A DNA stretch of 64,000 nt, taken from NCBI GenBank assembly GCA_030765065.1, contig CM060984.1:98685488-98749487 (forward strand), read 5' to 3'. The notes beneath the pieces were generated by a model. That model was not told the origin of the DNA, did no database searches, and saw only the letters and a list, made by a program, of their open reading frames with translations. A program made the translations under genes and the position numbers. This stretch comes from Deroplatys truncata. Taxonomy: Eukaryota; Arthropoda; Insecta; Mantodea; Mantidae. This document shows positions 11,516 to 22,600 of this stretch, piece after piece (the first letter of the stretch is position 1; each line of letters begins with the position of its first letter).

Positions 11516-12393
11516 AAATCTGATGTGTTACACTCACATGACCTTCTCTACTCTTGTACAAACTATTTTTACAAACGCTTATTCTCCATCTACTTCATGG
11601 TAATCGAGATAAACATTTGCAGACTCTATCTTATTGCTAATTTTCTTGTAGATGCAAGGGGAACATATATTTACAAGCGCAATATAGAAATACAGGAGCC
11701 TTTAGGCACATACATATCTCTTAATAGCTGGTTGCTAGGTGCAGCTCCATTCCCTTTGCCACAGATTAATACTCTTTGCATATCCAAGACAAAAAAATGA
11801 ATAACGAATTCCCATTTGAGAAAATAAGTACTGAAAAATTTAAGAGAATAACGAGCAATATCTGGAAAATGGTTCCCTCAACAAAAAATGTATATGACAT
11901 AAATTGTGTATTTTAATGCGATCTACATTTTTTGTGTAGTAAAGTTTTTTCTATCTACCAGTTATGCAAAAGTCGTTCACAATGAAGAATACTTTTGGAG
12001 ACGTTCCCAGAAAGTTCAAGATATACATTTCATTTGTCATGAAAATATTTAAACATATGATATTTTTATCAAAATCGTTAGCCATTTTTGAGAAAATTAA
12101 AATTTTCGAAAAATGTTCCATGTAAAGGGTAATCTGCGGTGGGGGGATTTTCTTGAAAACCTTCGTGTCGCATGTCTGGAAGATACTGAACCTAAATACC
12201 AAGTTTGGTGTTTATCCGACTGTTTGTGAGTTATGCTGTTCACACACACACACACACACACAGACACACACACGACGTGTTTCCAAAAATGCTTTTTTTG
12301 AATTCAGGGTGTCTCAGAACATGTATTTCCGGTGAAATCTCGGTATCGAATTTTTGGGTGGAATACAATACTTCCCCTACTTACTATACGTAG
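11516..12393 (-). mobile_element. HINE-like element, young, 5' tip lost
   Basis: The left terminus is AAATCTGATGTGTTACACTCA at 11517. The internal A-run follows GACAAAAAAATG at 11793, and the AC microsatellite lies at 12240-12275. The right end reaches CTTCCCCTACTTACTATACG, then TAG, but then switches to Tc1-like sequence instead of the expected TAGAGAAAGTAAAA, so about 12 bp of the 5' end is missing. Confidence 0.82.
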
Positions 12394-13256
12394 TTGATTT
12401 ACAAAATTATTTGGAGGCTGCAGAGATGAAAATTGATGCTTCAATAGTGCATAGGTGGCTTCTAGAAGCCGGAAGAAACGTTTGAAGATCTTTAGAAAAC
12501 GTCTAATGACGTGTTCTGATCTAGGAAGAAAAAGAGATTGACATGGGCTAGAAAGCATCACAACCGGACACAAGAAGAGTGGAAAACGTTCTTATTTTCT
12601 GATAGAAGTTATTTTGAAGTTCAGAGGTTGAACGTTTCGCATGTAAGGAGAAGTGATGGAAAGGAAATTTCAACGAAGCACATCAAACAGACCAAAGTTC
12701 TCAGAAAAGAATATGTTTTGGGACTTGTTTGCACCCACAGGCATTGAGTGTTTGATTCCTATTGAATGGAATGATGGAACAGTGTCGAGTACATCACCAT
12801 TTTAGAGAAGAGAACTGCTCCAGAACTAAAGCGTTTTGCAGATACATTGAACATTGAAAAGTGAGTTCTCAGAAAGACCTTGACTCGTGTCATAAATCAA
12901 AGAATGTGAAAGACTTTATGCCAAAAATGGTTTTCAATGTTTGGACTGGCCTGAAAATTCACCGGATATCAACCCTGTATGTGATCGATTATCAAGAAAC
13001 GGATGAAAGAAATGAACTGCAACCGCCAAAGGAAAGAAAGTGTATGCTGTAATACAAGTGTGATTTCATAACCCAGAAATAATTTAAGTACGTAAGAAAC
13101 TCTTTGACTCTTTCCAAATGAGAGGAAATAGTAATTAAAACAAAGGATGGGCACATTACATACTAAAACCAGGTTTAGTAAAAAGTAATATTGACATTTA
13201 TGAAATAATTTTAAAGCATAGTGATATAATTGTTCACATTAATTTGCACTGGACTG
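12394..13256 (+). pseudogene. Decayed Tc1-type transposase and right terminal repeat
   Basis: Tc1/mariner-superfamily transposases cut and paste DNA at TA sites using a DDE/D catalytic triad. Conceptual translation across frameshifts shows a helix-turn-helix tail (residues like ASIVHRWLLEAGR at about 12437-12475), KKRLTWARKHHNRTQEEW with KTFLFSD at 12532-12603 (first catalytic Asp), HVRRSDGKEIS, and much later DWPENSPDINP at 12945-12978 (second D/E-region motif). It ends AVIQVWFHNPEI-like at about 13039-13075. The right terminal repeat is TGTTCACATTAATTTGCACT followed by GGACTG, then TA at 13257-13258. The left third is missing where the HINE-like copy abuts. Several stops and frameshifts make it inactive. 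Confidence 0.8.
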
Positions 13257-13258
13257 TA

Positions 13259-13593
13259 TTTAGAGAGAAAAGGTAATTAAACCAACCGGTTTATCCACCC
13301 CTATGTCAACGAGTTTTATATTTGGTTTCGGCACGTGTTATATCACGGTAGTAAGCTACAAGATTCCAAGCGCCACTCTGGGACAGTTATGGTACTTCAT
13401 GTTACCCCATGTAAGTAATCTGTCTGGCCAGTTTATGTCCAGGACTGCAAATGCTGTGATTAGTGTGTGCATAGTGTCCTGCAGATGTAGCCATTCGGAA
13501 ATCCGAAAGGGGGACTTTTTCTACGAAATATTTATTTTTAGAAAACGTAATTATTTTTTGAGCATGTAAATAACCGTTTTAAGTGGATTACAG
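13259..13593. other. Unassigned stretch with one 88-codon open frame
   Basis: An open frame at 13303-13569 on the plus strand has no recognisable domain. It contains a GTAAGTAAT stretch near 13411 that looks donor-like but has no supporting partner. No repeat family recognised. Confidence 0.3.
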
Positions 13594-14796
13594 CTTTACT
13601 TTCTCTACCACTTACCTATAATAGGTAGAGAAAATATCGTATCCTACCCAAAATTTCGATATACAGATTTCACTAGAAATACATGTGTTATCGTGTCCCG
13701 AGTCCATAAATGCAATTTTTAGAAGCAGATCCACATATTTCTTGAGCTTGTGTCAGGATAAGTAAAAACAGAAATGTCAGGTACATACCAAACTCATTTA
13801 AGTTTAGCGACAAAATTCCCTCACACCAAACTATCATTTAAATATGTTTACACCCTTTAAATATATCCAAACAATCCTTGATATGTTTTTTTTTTCTTTC
13901 TTAAAATTGGCTCTAAAGAATTTTATTAAAAGAGCGTGTATTTTTTCTTCTTCAACGAATTACCCTCCTATTTGTGGCACTTACACCCCAAGGACTTACA
14001 AGCCAATGCCTCGGGTCAGTAGCCTGTCGAGGAGCAAGCAAACTTTGGATCATAGCATATCCAGGATGGATGATAAGCCCAGTGTCTAGTATGGAGATGA
14101 AGAAGAAGAAATACAATGTAGTGATGAAAGGGATGACAGAAAAATTCCCGGATCAAACTATCCAACATAGAATTGCCTAGCGACCGAGGAAAACCGCGAA
14201 AAAGCCTTCGGTCATGTTGGTCGGCCCCGGAATTTGAACCGGGACAGCCCGAATGCCAGTCGCACACTTTACCGGGTGCCACCTCTTTCGGTCCTTGTAT
14301 TTTCATGACTAATAAAATGTATATCTTGAATTTTATATAAATAGCTTAGGAATTAATTCATTCCTCTTCATTTGAAATGAATTTCGTATAATTTATATTA
14401 GTGGTAAATCATAAGAGATAGAAAGAAACATATTACGAAAACTGTGGTTCTCCTTAAAACGCACAATCTATGTAAACGTTTTTGGGGTATTAACTATTAT
14501 TATTTACTCTCACTTTTAATTTTCCAATAGTTTTATATATCTTAAGGTTGTTGCTCATTATTCTTTTGTTTCTCGCGATGCCTTGAAAAATGTAAGGAAT
14601 TTTAAAATCTTTAAAAAGGGGATGGCTTTTTAAAGACTTGACTACCGCTTCAGCCTCATGTATCCCCCTTGTTCCTTAACTGAAATGTGTAAGGAAATAA
14701 TTTCTGTTATGTTTATGTCGATTAACATCACAAAAATAAACGTTTGTAAGAGAGATAGTGGGTAAAGAAGGTCATTGAATGTAGCACAAGATTTTT
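13594..14796 (+). mobile_element. HINE-like element, older subfamily, split by a SINE
   Basis: Starts CTTTACTTTCTCTACCACTT with a long imperfect hairpin (TACCTATAATAGGTA, 13613-13627). It runs to the GCGTGTATTTTT block, is interrupted at 13945-14295, and resumes TTTTCATGACTAATAAAATG. It ends GGTAAAGAAGGTCATTGAAT and AGCACAAGATTTTT at 14796. The microsatellite is absent. Confidence 0.72.
13937..14303 (-). repeat. SINE family B, tRNA-headed copy (13945-14295) with 8-bp target duplication
   Basis: TGTATTTT at 13937-13944 and 14296-14303 brackets a 351-bp insertion in a HINE-like copy. Read on the minus strand it starts with a tRNA-like head: an A-box-like GGTGGCACCCGGTAAAGTG and a B-box-like GGTTCAAATTCCG (minus strand of about 14229-14241). 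A body follows with TTTTTCGCGGTTTTCCTCGG, then CATCCCTTTCATC and a GTAAGTCCTTGGGGTGTAAG end. It supplies the head missing from the copy at 5838-6130. Pol III transcription and LINE-dependent retroposition are the usual mode for such elements. Confidence 0.8.
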
Positions 14797-14800
14797 GTAG

Positions 14801-15062
14801 GGCTGGCCCCCTACCTCAGTCTGTAGATCACCTGCCTGTTATGGGAGGGGTCTCGGGTTCGATTCCCGGCCGGAGGTTGGAATTTTTCTCTAGCCAAGAT
14901 TATTCCCTATCCTCCCCAGAGTCTGAAAGTGTGAATGTGTGTTTGTATGTGATCTAATGATTAAGAATGCAAAAGTGCAAGAAACCCAACGAAAAGGGTA
15001 CACGGCTTAACACCATTGCCAATAGGCAATAAGTTCCAAAGGAAAGACCGCCGATAAGACCA
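14801..15062 (+). repeat. tRNA-derived SINE, family A, full-length plus-strand copy
   Basis: The head (14801-14877) has an A-box-like CTCAGTCTGTAGATCACC and a strong B box GGGTTCGATTCCCGG. The body is GAATTTTTCTCTAGCCAAG, then ATTATTCCCTATCC, and the tail has CAAGAAACCCAACGAAAAGG. The tRNA-like part does not fold as an intact tRNA gene, so this is a SINE head. It sits directly after the 3' terminus of a HINE-like copy. Confidence 0.75.
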
Positions 15063-15112
15063 ATGTGTTTAAATGGAACTAAAAAAATTTTTTTTTGTAA
15101 AGCTACCATTCA

Positions 15113-15215
15113 GTTTTTACTTGTCTATCGCCTACGGATAGTCCGAATAGAAAGTATTGTATTTCACTCAACATTTAGCTATCAAGATTTTACGGAAAAT
15201 GCGATTATTCTGAAA
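15113..15215 (+). mobile_element. HINE-like 5' fragment, diverged
   Basis: TTTTTACTTGTCTATCGCC, GAAAGTATTGTATTTCACTC and GATTTTACGGAAAATGCG correspond to the first 100 bp of the family with many changes. The rest is absent. Confidence 0.5.
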
Positions 15216-16309
15216 CGCCTACATACACGACAGAAACGTGAACGGAGTAGATGATTCCTGCAACGTTCTCAAATATGACTAATAGTCTAAGGTTAGAGGG
15301 TACATAACTAGAGGCGTATCCCGGAGCATGGATTTCTGATTCCACCTTTTGGGGGGACAGAATAAACGACACCTGTATTTCTGTCAGTAAAGTGATATAA
15401 CTATCATCTCCTAAATGGTTTACATTCCACAAAGAGTATTCAAACTTGATATTCCAAACTACGCGCCATTCTATTTTTTATTCACATGGATACATCCGCA
15501 TACTCTTTGTTGCTATAATGTTCCATTTTGACTATAATACAGGGCAACTGGCACTTTTTAGAAAACTAACAAGCCTGCTGTACCTTTTCTGTGCACTATA
15601 TCTACCCTTTATAATATGTATGATTGTATTACAACTCCACCTCTTGACCACATTCCATTTCTCAAGAAGAAATGGCGTATGCTATTTACGAACAATTTAT
15701 TACTGTTGTCTTCTAACCATACATTCACTATTTATCTTTTCCCAGAAATTAAATTATACAGCATTACTCATGATAACAAACTGGTTAATTTCAAGCAAAA
15801 TGTGAATGAAGTTAACAATACATTTTAATAGAGATGTTAAAATTTAAATATTTGAAGCTTTTGCATTTATACGGCGTACTTGCAGACCTCGCAGCACCTG
15901 TTGGGTTATTGCATTAAATGCAGAGAGTCATCTCTCATTTTCTCTCTTACTTTGTTCCTATCTTTCTTTCTCTCTCACTGTTAATTCATCTATCTCCCTT
16001 TGCACTCTCCCTTTTTCGATGCTTCCTATCTTCCTTCCTCTCACTGTGCAGTGCACTTGTCATGTGACGTTTTGAGAACCAGTAATAACACTAATTTTTC
16101 TGGAGTGCCATAAAATATAAATAAAGGATTACACAGTAAGCAAACTGTGCAAAAATAAATCTAACTTGTATTGTTTTTCGTGATAACTGTCTTTGATACA
16201 CTAATAATAAGAACTCGGTATAACTTATTATATATTCAGCCTTTCGAATTTATTAAGTAACAAAACTTGTCAAAAAATAACACTGATAAAGCTTACAAAG
16301 GTAACATTT
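15216..16309. other. Unassigned stretch, pyrimidine-rich around 15940-16050
   Basis: A plus-strand open frame of 119 codons at 15446-15805 encodes a Leu/Phe/Ile-rich sequence with no recognisable family. AT bias alone could yield this. The CT-rich tract at 15930-16050 is low complexity. No repeat ends seen. Confidence 0.3.
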
Positions 16310-16600
16310 TAAAAAATGTGTGACACCAAGATTTGTAAGAAAATATATCCATCCCTAGCTACTCTTTACATGGAAATACTTTCGTTATTTATTTTATCAA
16401 AAGTGGCTCCAACGATTTTGAGAAAATATCACGTGAGGTCCTCTTCATTCGAAATGAATTTTGTTTAACTTGTAAACCAGAGAGACATAAACTTCTTGCA
16501 AAACATACAGATCCCTGTTGAAAACTGAAGAATCTAAAGTTTTTGTTGGATTTCAATTTATGCCATTTATTTGTTGCAAGCAATTTTTAAAATGCCTTAT
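16310..16600 (+). mobile_element. HINE-like internal fragment, older subfamily
   Basis: Includes TGTGTGACACCAAGATTTG, CTACTCTTTACATGGAAATA, GTGGCTCCAACGATTTTGA and GTCCTCTTCATTCGAAATGA. Both termini are missing. Confidence 0.6.
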
Positions 16601-16923
16601 ACGTAGTAATTTTAAACATTAATGTATGAGACACAAGGTTAAATTTCTTCATTTTATTCAAGAACCCTGTTTTTAATAAACAGGTGAGTAAATTATTTGC
16701 CTAACTCTTTATCTTAACATTACATTTCTTTCATTAAAATAACAATTCTTTTGCATTCATTTTAATGTTTTGTACCCATTTGATCTTCTTGTCTTTGCCG
16801 TAATAATGAATTAAAGAAATAATCTTTAATAGTTGCTTTATTCGTAATTCTTTAAAATAAGAATTGAATATTATAATTTTTCAGTCCAAATAACAAATAT
16901 ACAACAAATGTAAATAGATGCAC

Positions 16924-17223
16924 TTAATTTACAGCTAGTCTTAAAACTGTGTTTAAAACTTCATGCAGAGTGATATAAAATTGTATCGTGTGGGTCATTT
17001 TGAAGTTAGGAAAATCTAGAAAATGTGGAAACTCAGAAAATCTTGTTGAAGCTGCAGCTTCAAGTTCTTGCTCACAGACCTGCTCTGAAGGAGATGAATC
17101 TTGCTTTGTGGGCATATCTGTTGAAACTTCTCGTTTCCATCTCTTAGCTGCATTTTGGTTACCCAATAGACTTCTCTTGGTTTGTCTTTTACCTCTATTT
17201 CTGTTATCTTTTATCCTATACAT
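16924..17223 (-). CDS. Hypothetical open frame, 99 codons, unrecognised
   Basis: A basic N-terminus (KDNRNRGKRQTKRSLLGNQN) followed by an acidic and Ser-rich stretch gives a more protein-like composition than the AT-driven frames around it, and it lies outside any repeat I can recognise. I do not recognise a family. It could be the 5' exon of a longer gene, a piece of an unidentified transposon ORF, or chance. No splice site or promoter clearly supports it. Confidence 0.25.
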   Translation of the reverse strand: MYRIKDNRNRGKRQTKRSLLGNQNAAKRWKREVSTDMPTKQDSSPSEQVCEQELEAAASTRFSEFPHFLDFPNFKMTHTIQFYITLHEVLNTVLRLAVN

Positions 17224-17364
17224 GCTATTAATTAAGTGAAAGCCTAGCCCTACAGGTAAGCTAAGCTAGTTAATTATACGCAGAAAATCGTGGTTGTATT
17301 TTATAAATATGAGTTTGTTATCTTAACGCTGTAAAGTACGAGGGCTGTCCCAGAAGTACCTGAC

Positions 17365-18485
17365 CTAACAAAGAAAACAAAAATATTTTGGGAAAAAAAT
17401 CTTTATTTCTCTACATAGTTCTCCTTTCAGCTCGATACACTTTTCCCAGCAATGTTCAATAGCTTCGATACCCTCTTTATAGTGAGAACCGTCGAGTTCT
17501 ACAAAATAGCCATCAACTGCAAACTCCACCTCTTCATTGTTGGAAAATCTTTTAGCACCAAGCCATTTCTTCAACTTTGGAAACAGAAAATAATCAGAGG
17601 AGGCTAAGTCTGGCGAATAGGTTGCATGAAGAAGCAATTCGAACTTTCACTCGTTGGTTTTGGCCATGGCGATAATGGATGTGTGAACTGGTGCATTGTC
17701 TTGATGAAACAGAACTTTCTTTTTCGCTAAATGCGGCCGTTTTTGTTTCATTTCATCATTCAAACGCTGCAGTAAGTTTACATAATACTCGTCATTGATT
17801 GCTTTTGCTTTTTGAAGATAATCAATGAAAATTACCCTACGCGAATCCCAAAAAACATACGCCATGATCTTGACTGTAGATGGAACTGTCTCAGCCTCCT
17901 TAGAGCCTTTATTTATGTTTTTATTTTATTTATTTTTTAAATTTTATTTATGGACGCTCTTTAACTGCTGCGGTCCTTAGCGTCCCATTCTATGTTGGGC
18001 GTGGAAGGCCGGTAATTTTACTGTTGCTTCGTCTCAGGTGTGAAGTGATGGACCCATGTTTCATCCATGGTTATGAATTGATGCAAAAATTTGGCTTTAT
18101 TGCAGCGAAACATCGCCAAACACTCGAATGAAACATCCTCACGACGCTGCTTTTGCGTAAACGCGGCACCCATCTTGCGCACAGTTTTCTCATATCTAAA
18201 TTTTAGTTAGTGTGCGATGTACAGCACTTTTTGAAATGCCTATGATGTCTGCTAGCTTGCGTACTTTCAGTCGACGGTTATCCAATACCATTTTGTGGAT
18301 ATTTTCTTCACAATTTCTGGCGTGGTCACCTCATTTAGTCGACCACTGCAATGTTCGTCTTGGCAGCTCGTACGGCCTCGCTTAAACTCTGCTACCCAAT
18401 ATTTTACTGTTGTAAACGAAGGAGCAGACTCCGCCAGAACAGAATCTAGCTCAGCTTTAATATTAGTTGAACTAAGACCTTTCAA
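17365..18485 (-). pseudogene. Mariner transposase, broken
   Basis: Minus-strand pieces in order: helix-turn-helix region with EFKRGRTSCQDEHCSGRL (18267-18485); first catalytic Asp in ITMDETWVHHFTPETKQQ (about 18030-18085); GSKEAETVPSTVKIMAYVFW and the following IDYL (about 17810-17905); second Asp in FHQDNAPVH (about 17690); third in YSPDLASSDYFLFPKLKKW (about 17563-17619). The catalytic triad is therefore still readable as a D34D mariner. Frameshifts separate the pieces, and an insertion follows the KQQ residues, so no functional protein is encoded. Confidence 0.85.
17908..18016 (-). repeat. Retroposon 3' tail (family E) inserted in mariner
   Basis: Minus-strand reading AACATAGAATGGGACGCTAA, then GGACCGCAGCAGTTAAAGAG, then CGTCCATAAATAAAAT, followed by an A-rich tail of AAAT units. 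The same sequence ends the element at 44920-45130. It splits the transposase frame between the KQQ and GSKEAETVP codons. Only the last 110 bp are present, as expected for a 5'-truncated retroposon. Confidence 0.7.
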
Positions 18486-18713
18486 ATGACAGTATTGTAT
18501 GCACCATCGTTATGATGGCCAGTTTTATTCATGTTTACAAATTTTCTGAAAGAGTTCACTATTAATGGCTGCAAAACAATTACTAAACAACGTAGCATCG
18601 TCAAACTTCAAACTTAAGCTTTATAAGGATGGTTACTTTCTATCACAGTCATTTATTTGAAACAACAACCGCTTTATATAATCAGGTCGGGTACTTCTAG
18701 GACTGCCCTCGTA

Positions 18714-19239
18714 TATAAGCTACAGATTTAGTTTTGAGTACATAATAAAGTTTCTTTACGTGAGAGAAACACTATCACACTAACACTCAAAGCTCCAAAC
18801 TTACATAAACAAAAGCAATACCAAGTATAGGGATAAAACGCCCGAAATATCGTAATGTGATATTTGATTGTCACAGAGTGGTGAACACAAACTTCCCTAC
18901 AACTCAAAACAGCGCTAAATTTGAATACTGTAGTAGTAATATCACAAGTAATATTAGACTTATCCTAACTGTGTGTACTACACAGTGGACGTGGCTACCT
19001 TGACACACGTGTAGGGTTATTTAAATCGTCACGTGGCACTTTTTGTAGTGGCGCTAGACTAAAACAAACGTTTGTATTACTGAAGTAAAGTTGTATATTA
19101 TTTTGAAGACAAAAAAACAAATTTGGGATTTTTGTCAGTTTTGACGAATTTTCAAAGATGTGTCCCCTTAAATTCATTTAAAATAATTTTGTTGCGGTTT
19201 CAGCCATTTCCGGGATAAAAGATGTGTGTTAATTTATGA
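18714..19239. other. Unassigned stretch
   Basis: No recognisable repeat, RNA gene or coding frame. Confidence 0.4.
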
Positions 19240-19425
19240 TAAGTTTTCTTTATAAACATTAAATTCGCACACACATTTATACTCTTACTCATACCTCCAA
19301 ACTCTAGGGAAGACTGAAAATAATCCTGAGTAAAGAAAAATTCCCATCCTCTAGCCGGAAATCAAACCTCAGACCTCGGGATCTAGAAATTAGTGTGCTA
19401 ATTACTAGATCACAGAGACAGTGTA
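19240..19425 (-). repeat. SINE family A, partial
   Basis: Contains AAACATTAAATTCGCACACA, the GAAAAATTCCCATCCTCTAG block and a tRNA-like head (B-box-like on the minus strand around 19352-19366, head end about 19420). Aligns with the copies at 653-935 and 14801-15062. The distal tail is worn. Confidence 0.65.
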
Positions 19426-20065
19426 TATCCTTCTTATACCTATAATGAAATGTGTAAAGAAAGTGTATCTTTCAGGATTATCTCGATTAATATGAAGTGA
19501 AAAAATATGTTTCTGTAAGAGTAGTTAGTGGAACCTGAGACAAGTAAGTTCATAGCAATTATTATTGGTTTCGGTGGTTAAAAATCCAAAACAAACGCGC
19601 GCGTGCACGCATACACGCTATCTCTTTCTCTCTCTTTAAAAATGCTATTTTTTGTTCTAATGGAGACCATGGATACACGAGAACCAATTATTCATCAAAC
19701 ATTGAAAAATATCAGAACGTTTTAGTTAATTTTATTGCGTGCGTAGATAATAAATACTGTGTGTTTTAGAGGCTTGCCTCTCTGGATATATGCCCTCAAA
19801 TATTTCAGCGTACGTTTGTATCTAATGATGCGTGAATACTTCCAAGGTAATGTTTAATTGCGTTAGCCGTTATGTTTTAATTTGCGGTGCCAGCAGCTCT
19901 TTCGGCCAATTAAACTGAGCCACTAGTGCACACGACCCCTTTGTTTAAGTGCATTAATTTTAAATTGGTCGTGCACTAATCGTGCCAAGTCTGTTAGTGC
20001 GTTGCTCTAAATGTGCTTGTTCAGGAGATTACTCCTCAGTGAAAATATTAGTTGGAATATTTTTT
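19426..20065. other. Unassigned stretch with an imperfect hairpin at 19924-19978
   Basis: TAGTGCACACGACC (19924-19937) pairs with GGTCGTGCACTA (19967-19978) with a 2-nt bulge and a 29-nt loop. Homeodomain-like TTAATT motifs lie in the loop and just upstream. No coding frame or repeat family seen. Confidence 0.35.
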
Positions 20066-20463
20066 TTTACTTCCTCTCCACGTACGTGTACGTAGAGAAG
20101 GTATTGCATTCCACCCAAAACCTTCGTCGGAGATATTATTTATTTATTATTGGTTTTAATTGTGAATTACTTTAATACTTTTCAACTCAATCGCTATTAG
20201 TTTGTTTTCTCGTGCTCATGCACGTAATTCCATGAACGTAATTTCAAGCCAACACACAGAAAGTCGTTTAAAAGATTTGACTATCACTCAATACTACTGT
20301 ATTCCCTTATACCCATTGTGCTTACTAGGAAATATGTAAAAATACCATTTCTGCAAATGCTTTACTCCATTAGCATGAAGAAGACAGAAGAATAAGCTTT
20401 TATAAGAATGATTTCCGGAAGAATAGGTGGAGAAAGCCATTGTGAATGTAACATTTCAGAGTT
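20066..20463 (+). mobile_element. HINE-like element, large internal deletion
   Basis: 5' end TTTTTTACTTCCTCTCCACG, then TACGTGTACGTAGAGAAGG with a strong hairpin. The body jumps from the CACCCAAAACCTTCG block to TTACTTTAATACTTTTCAAC. The 3' end is GTGGAGAAAGCCATTGTGAA, then ACATTTCAGAG. The microsatellite and central body are lost. Confidence 0.68.
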
Positions 20464-20689
20464 GTTTTATATATGTTAACGTCAACATAGCAGAAATAAT
20501 CCTATTGGAGTTCAGCAATTGCTTTTCTGATTTAGGATAGCTGACGTGACAGAGAATTTTCATATTGTGGAAAAGATCATGATCAGATTCAATCTTATCC
20601 GGACTGTAAGCTAGGCAAGGGAGCGTTTTCATTTGTCATCGGTCAATACATCGTTCGCTCATGTGCGGTTTATCGTGGAGAAGCAGAGC

Positions 20690-21360
20690 TGTGGAAGGTC
20701 ATCATTAACTTTCAGGTTTAAGCCTTTAAGGCTTGTTCCGGTCTCATAGATTTTCAATCATAAAGTTGAACCCAACATTCCTCTTACCTTTCGGCTTATA
20801 ATCCAATATAATCTTTGGTATGCGGTCCTCTTTCATTCTTTGGACATGTTCTCTCCAGAAATTTCTAAATTGTTTTATTTCATCTATCAACATAAACATA
20901 TTTCCCATTTCTAATATATTTATTTATTTATTTTTCGCTTATCTAGTAGTAGTCAGCCGGCTACAATTCTAAGAAATCTCGTTTCAGATGTTTCTATAAT
21001 CTTTTTTCTACTTTACTAAAACCCGAAACTCTCAACCATACAATAATGCGAAGCTTACTATAACTTTGTAAAACTTTATTATATCTTCTCTTCTAGTGCT
21101 TTTTAATGCTCTCTTTTTTAAAGTAAATATTTTAAACAGCCCAAATAGTTAAAATATTTACCTGTTCAATCGTTTTTGCATCCAAAAATATTTTAGCTTT
21201 TCTGGTCTCTAATCCTTAAGTGCTAACTTTGGTTTTCTTTTTAGATATGTTATAATGTGGTTTAATTTTCTATATATGAGCACCTGATTATCTTCAAATA
21301 GTAATTTATCTAAAATATTACTCTTAATTTTAAAATGTTAATAAAAAATTATCGTCACTA
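20690..21360 (-). pseudogene. LINE ORF2 C-terminal fragment
   Basis: Minus-strand conceptual translation gives LLYGSESFGFSKVEKRL-like residues (about 20985-21050), then DFLRIVAG, and further downstream NFWREHVQRMKEDRIPK and LDYKPKGKRNVG (about 20780-20880). This LYGSE…RFLR.VAG…HV.RM..DRIPK…YKPKG..R.VG order is the conserved tail after the reverse transcriptase domain in many insect non-LTR retrotransposons. Frameshifts and stops make it a relic. The clade cannot be assigned by eye. Confidence 0.7.
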
Positions 21361-21362
21361 TA

Positions 21363-22110
21363 TAAATTAAAAATCTGACTGTTACACTCGCATGACCTTC
21401 TCTACTCCTGTACAAACTATTTTTACAAACGCTTATTCTCCATATGCTTCATGTTAATCGAGATGTTAATCTTATTGCTAATTTTCTTGTAGATGCAAAG
21501 GGAATTGGTAGGCTTTAAGCTTTAAGTATTGGAAAATTTAAGGGAATAACAAGCAATATCTCGAAAATGGCTCACTCAAAAAAAATGTATATGACATAAA
21601 TTGTGTATTTAAACGCGATCTACATTTTTTGTATAGTAAAATTTTGTCTATCTCTTATGGTTGACCAGTTATGCAAAAGTCGTTCAGAATTAAGAATGCT
21701 TTTGGAGACATTCCCAGAAAATTAGAGATATACATTTCATTTGTCATGAAAGTATCTTAAACGTATGATATTTTAATCAAAATCGTTAGTCATTTTTGAG
21801 AAAATTAAAATTTTCAAAACATGTTCCATGTAAAGGGTAAACTGGGGTGGGGGGATTTTATTGAAAACCTTCGTGTCGCATCTCTGGAAGATACTGAACC
21901 TTAATACCAAGTTTGGTGTTTATCCGACTGTTCGTTTCTGAGTTATGCTGTTCACAGACAGACACACAGACACACACAGAGACACACACGGACATGTTTC
22001 CAAAAATGCTTCTTTTTGGATTCAGGGGGTCTCAAAACATATATTTCGGTATCGAATTTTTGGGTGGAATACAATACTTCCCCTACTTACTATACATAGT
22101 AGTGAAAATA
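21363..22110 (-). mobile_element. HINE-like element, young, both ends present
   Basis: Left terminus AAAAATCTGACTGTTACACT, right end CTTCCCCTACTTACTATACA, then TAGTAGTGAAAATAAAAA. AC/AGAC microsatellite at 21955-21990. A deletion removes the GCTGGTTGC…GGACAT portion of the 3' module near 21515. It lies beside the LINE C-terminal fragment. Confidence 0.82.
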
Positions 22111-22600
22111 AAAATGGACTGTGTAAACGTACATATCTTCTTGCCCTCTATTTATGATTGCCGTTTTATATAGTTATATTTTCCATTCCAGTTTGTGTTG
22201 TTATCTTGTTATCTACACATAAATGTTATTGTAGTTATCAAATATCAAAGTACACCTTTCTGTTTGAGTAGATTCCAAAATTTATTCGTGTAAACTCTAA
22301 AGCCTTTTCAATAAATACCTTGAAGGTTGGTATGTTTATGTTCCTTATGCTTCCCAATAATTTGGTTAACAGTAAATATATAATCTAAAGAGGATCTACT
22401 TTTCTCCACTTTGAGCTTCTGTTCTGCAAATCATTTTAACAAAATTTGACTGAAGTACGTATGAAAATGAGTAAAGTAAAACAAAAATGATGACCTTTTG
22501 CGAAGGTATCCTATACCTAGCGAAGTATGTTTGAATTAAAAAATCTTAGAAAGAGTAAATTCATTTATATCTTTCGGATACATATTATTTTTTTTCGATG
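22111..22600. other. Unassigned AT-rich stretch
   Basis: No recognisable feature. Confidence 0.4.

Larger units (their letters stand above)
17337..18713 (-). mobile_element. Mariner transposon, full span with TA duplications
   Basis: TA at 17337-17338 and 18712-18713 flank matching terminal repeats: CGAGGGCTGTCCCAGAAGTA at the left, and GTACTTCTAGGACTGCCCTC, then G, at the right. The span is 1373 bp. Removing the retroposon insert near 17908-18016 leaves about 1265 bp, the usual size of a mariner element. The flanks are not recognised repeats. Two copies of the terminal repeat plus a degenerate transposase on the minus strand identify it. Confidence 0.88.

Noticed and set aside
12205-12393. 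Overlapping frames rich in His/Thr repeats here and at many other sites
   Set aside because: They are translations of the AC microsatellite and flanks of HINE-like copies.
13411-13420. Splice-donor-like GTAAGTAAT in a short open frame
   Set aside because: No acceptor, conserved domain or partner exon could be linked to it.
14801-14877. Possible tRNA gene with good B box
   Set aside because: The stems do not form a full cloverleaf and the body and tail recur elsewhere, so it is the head of a SINE.
15446-15805. 119-codon Leu/Phe-rich frame resembling a membrane protein
   Set aside because: AT-rich DNA produces hydrophobic frames by chance; no family, signal or splice evidence supports it.
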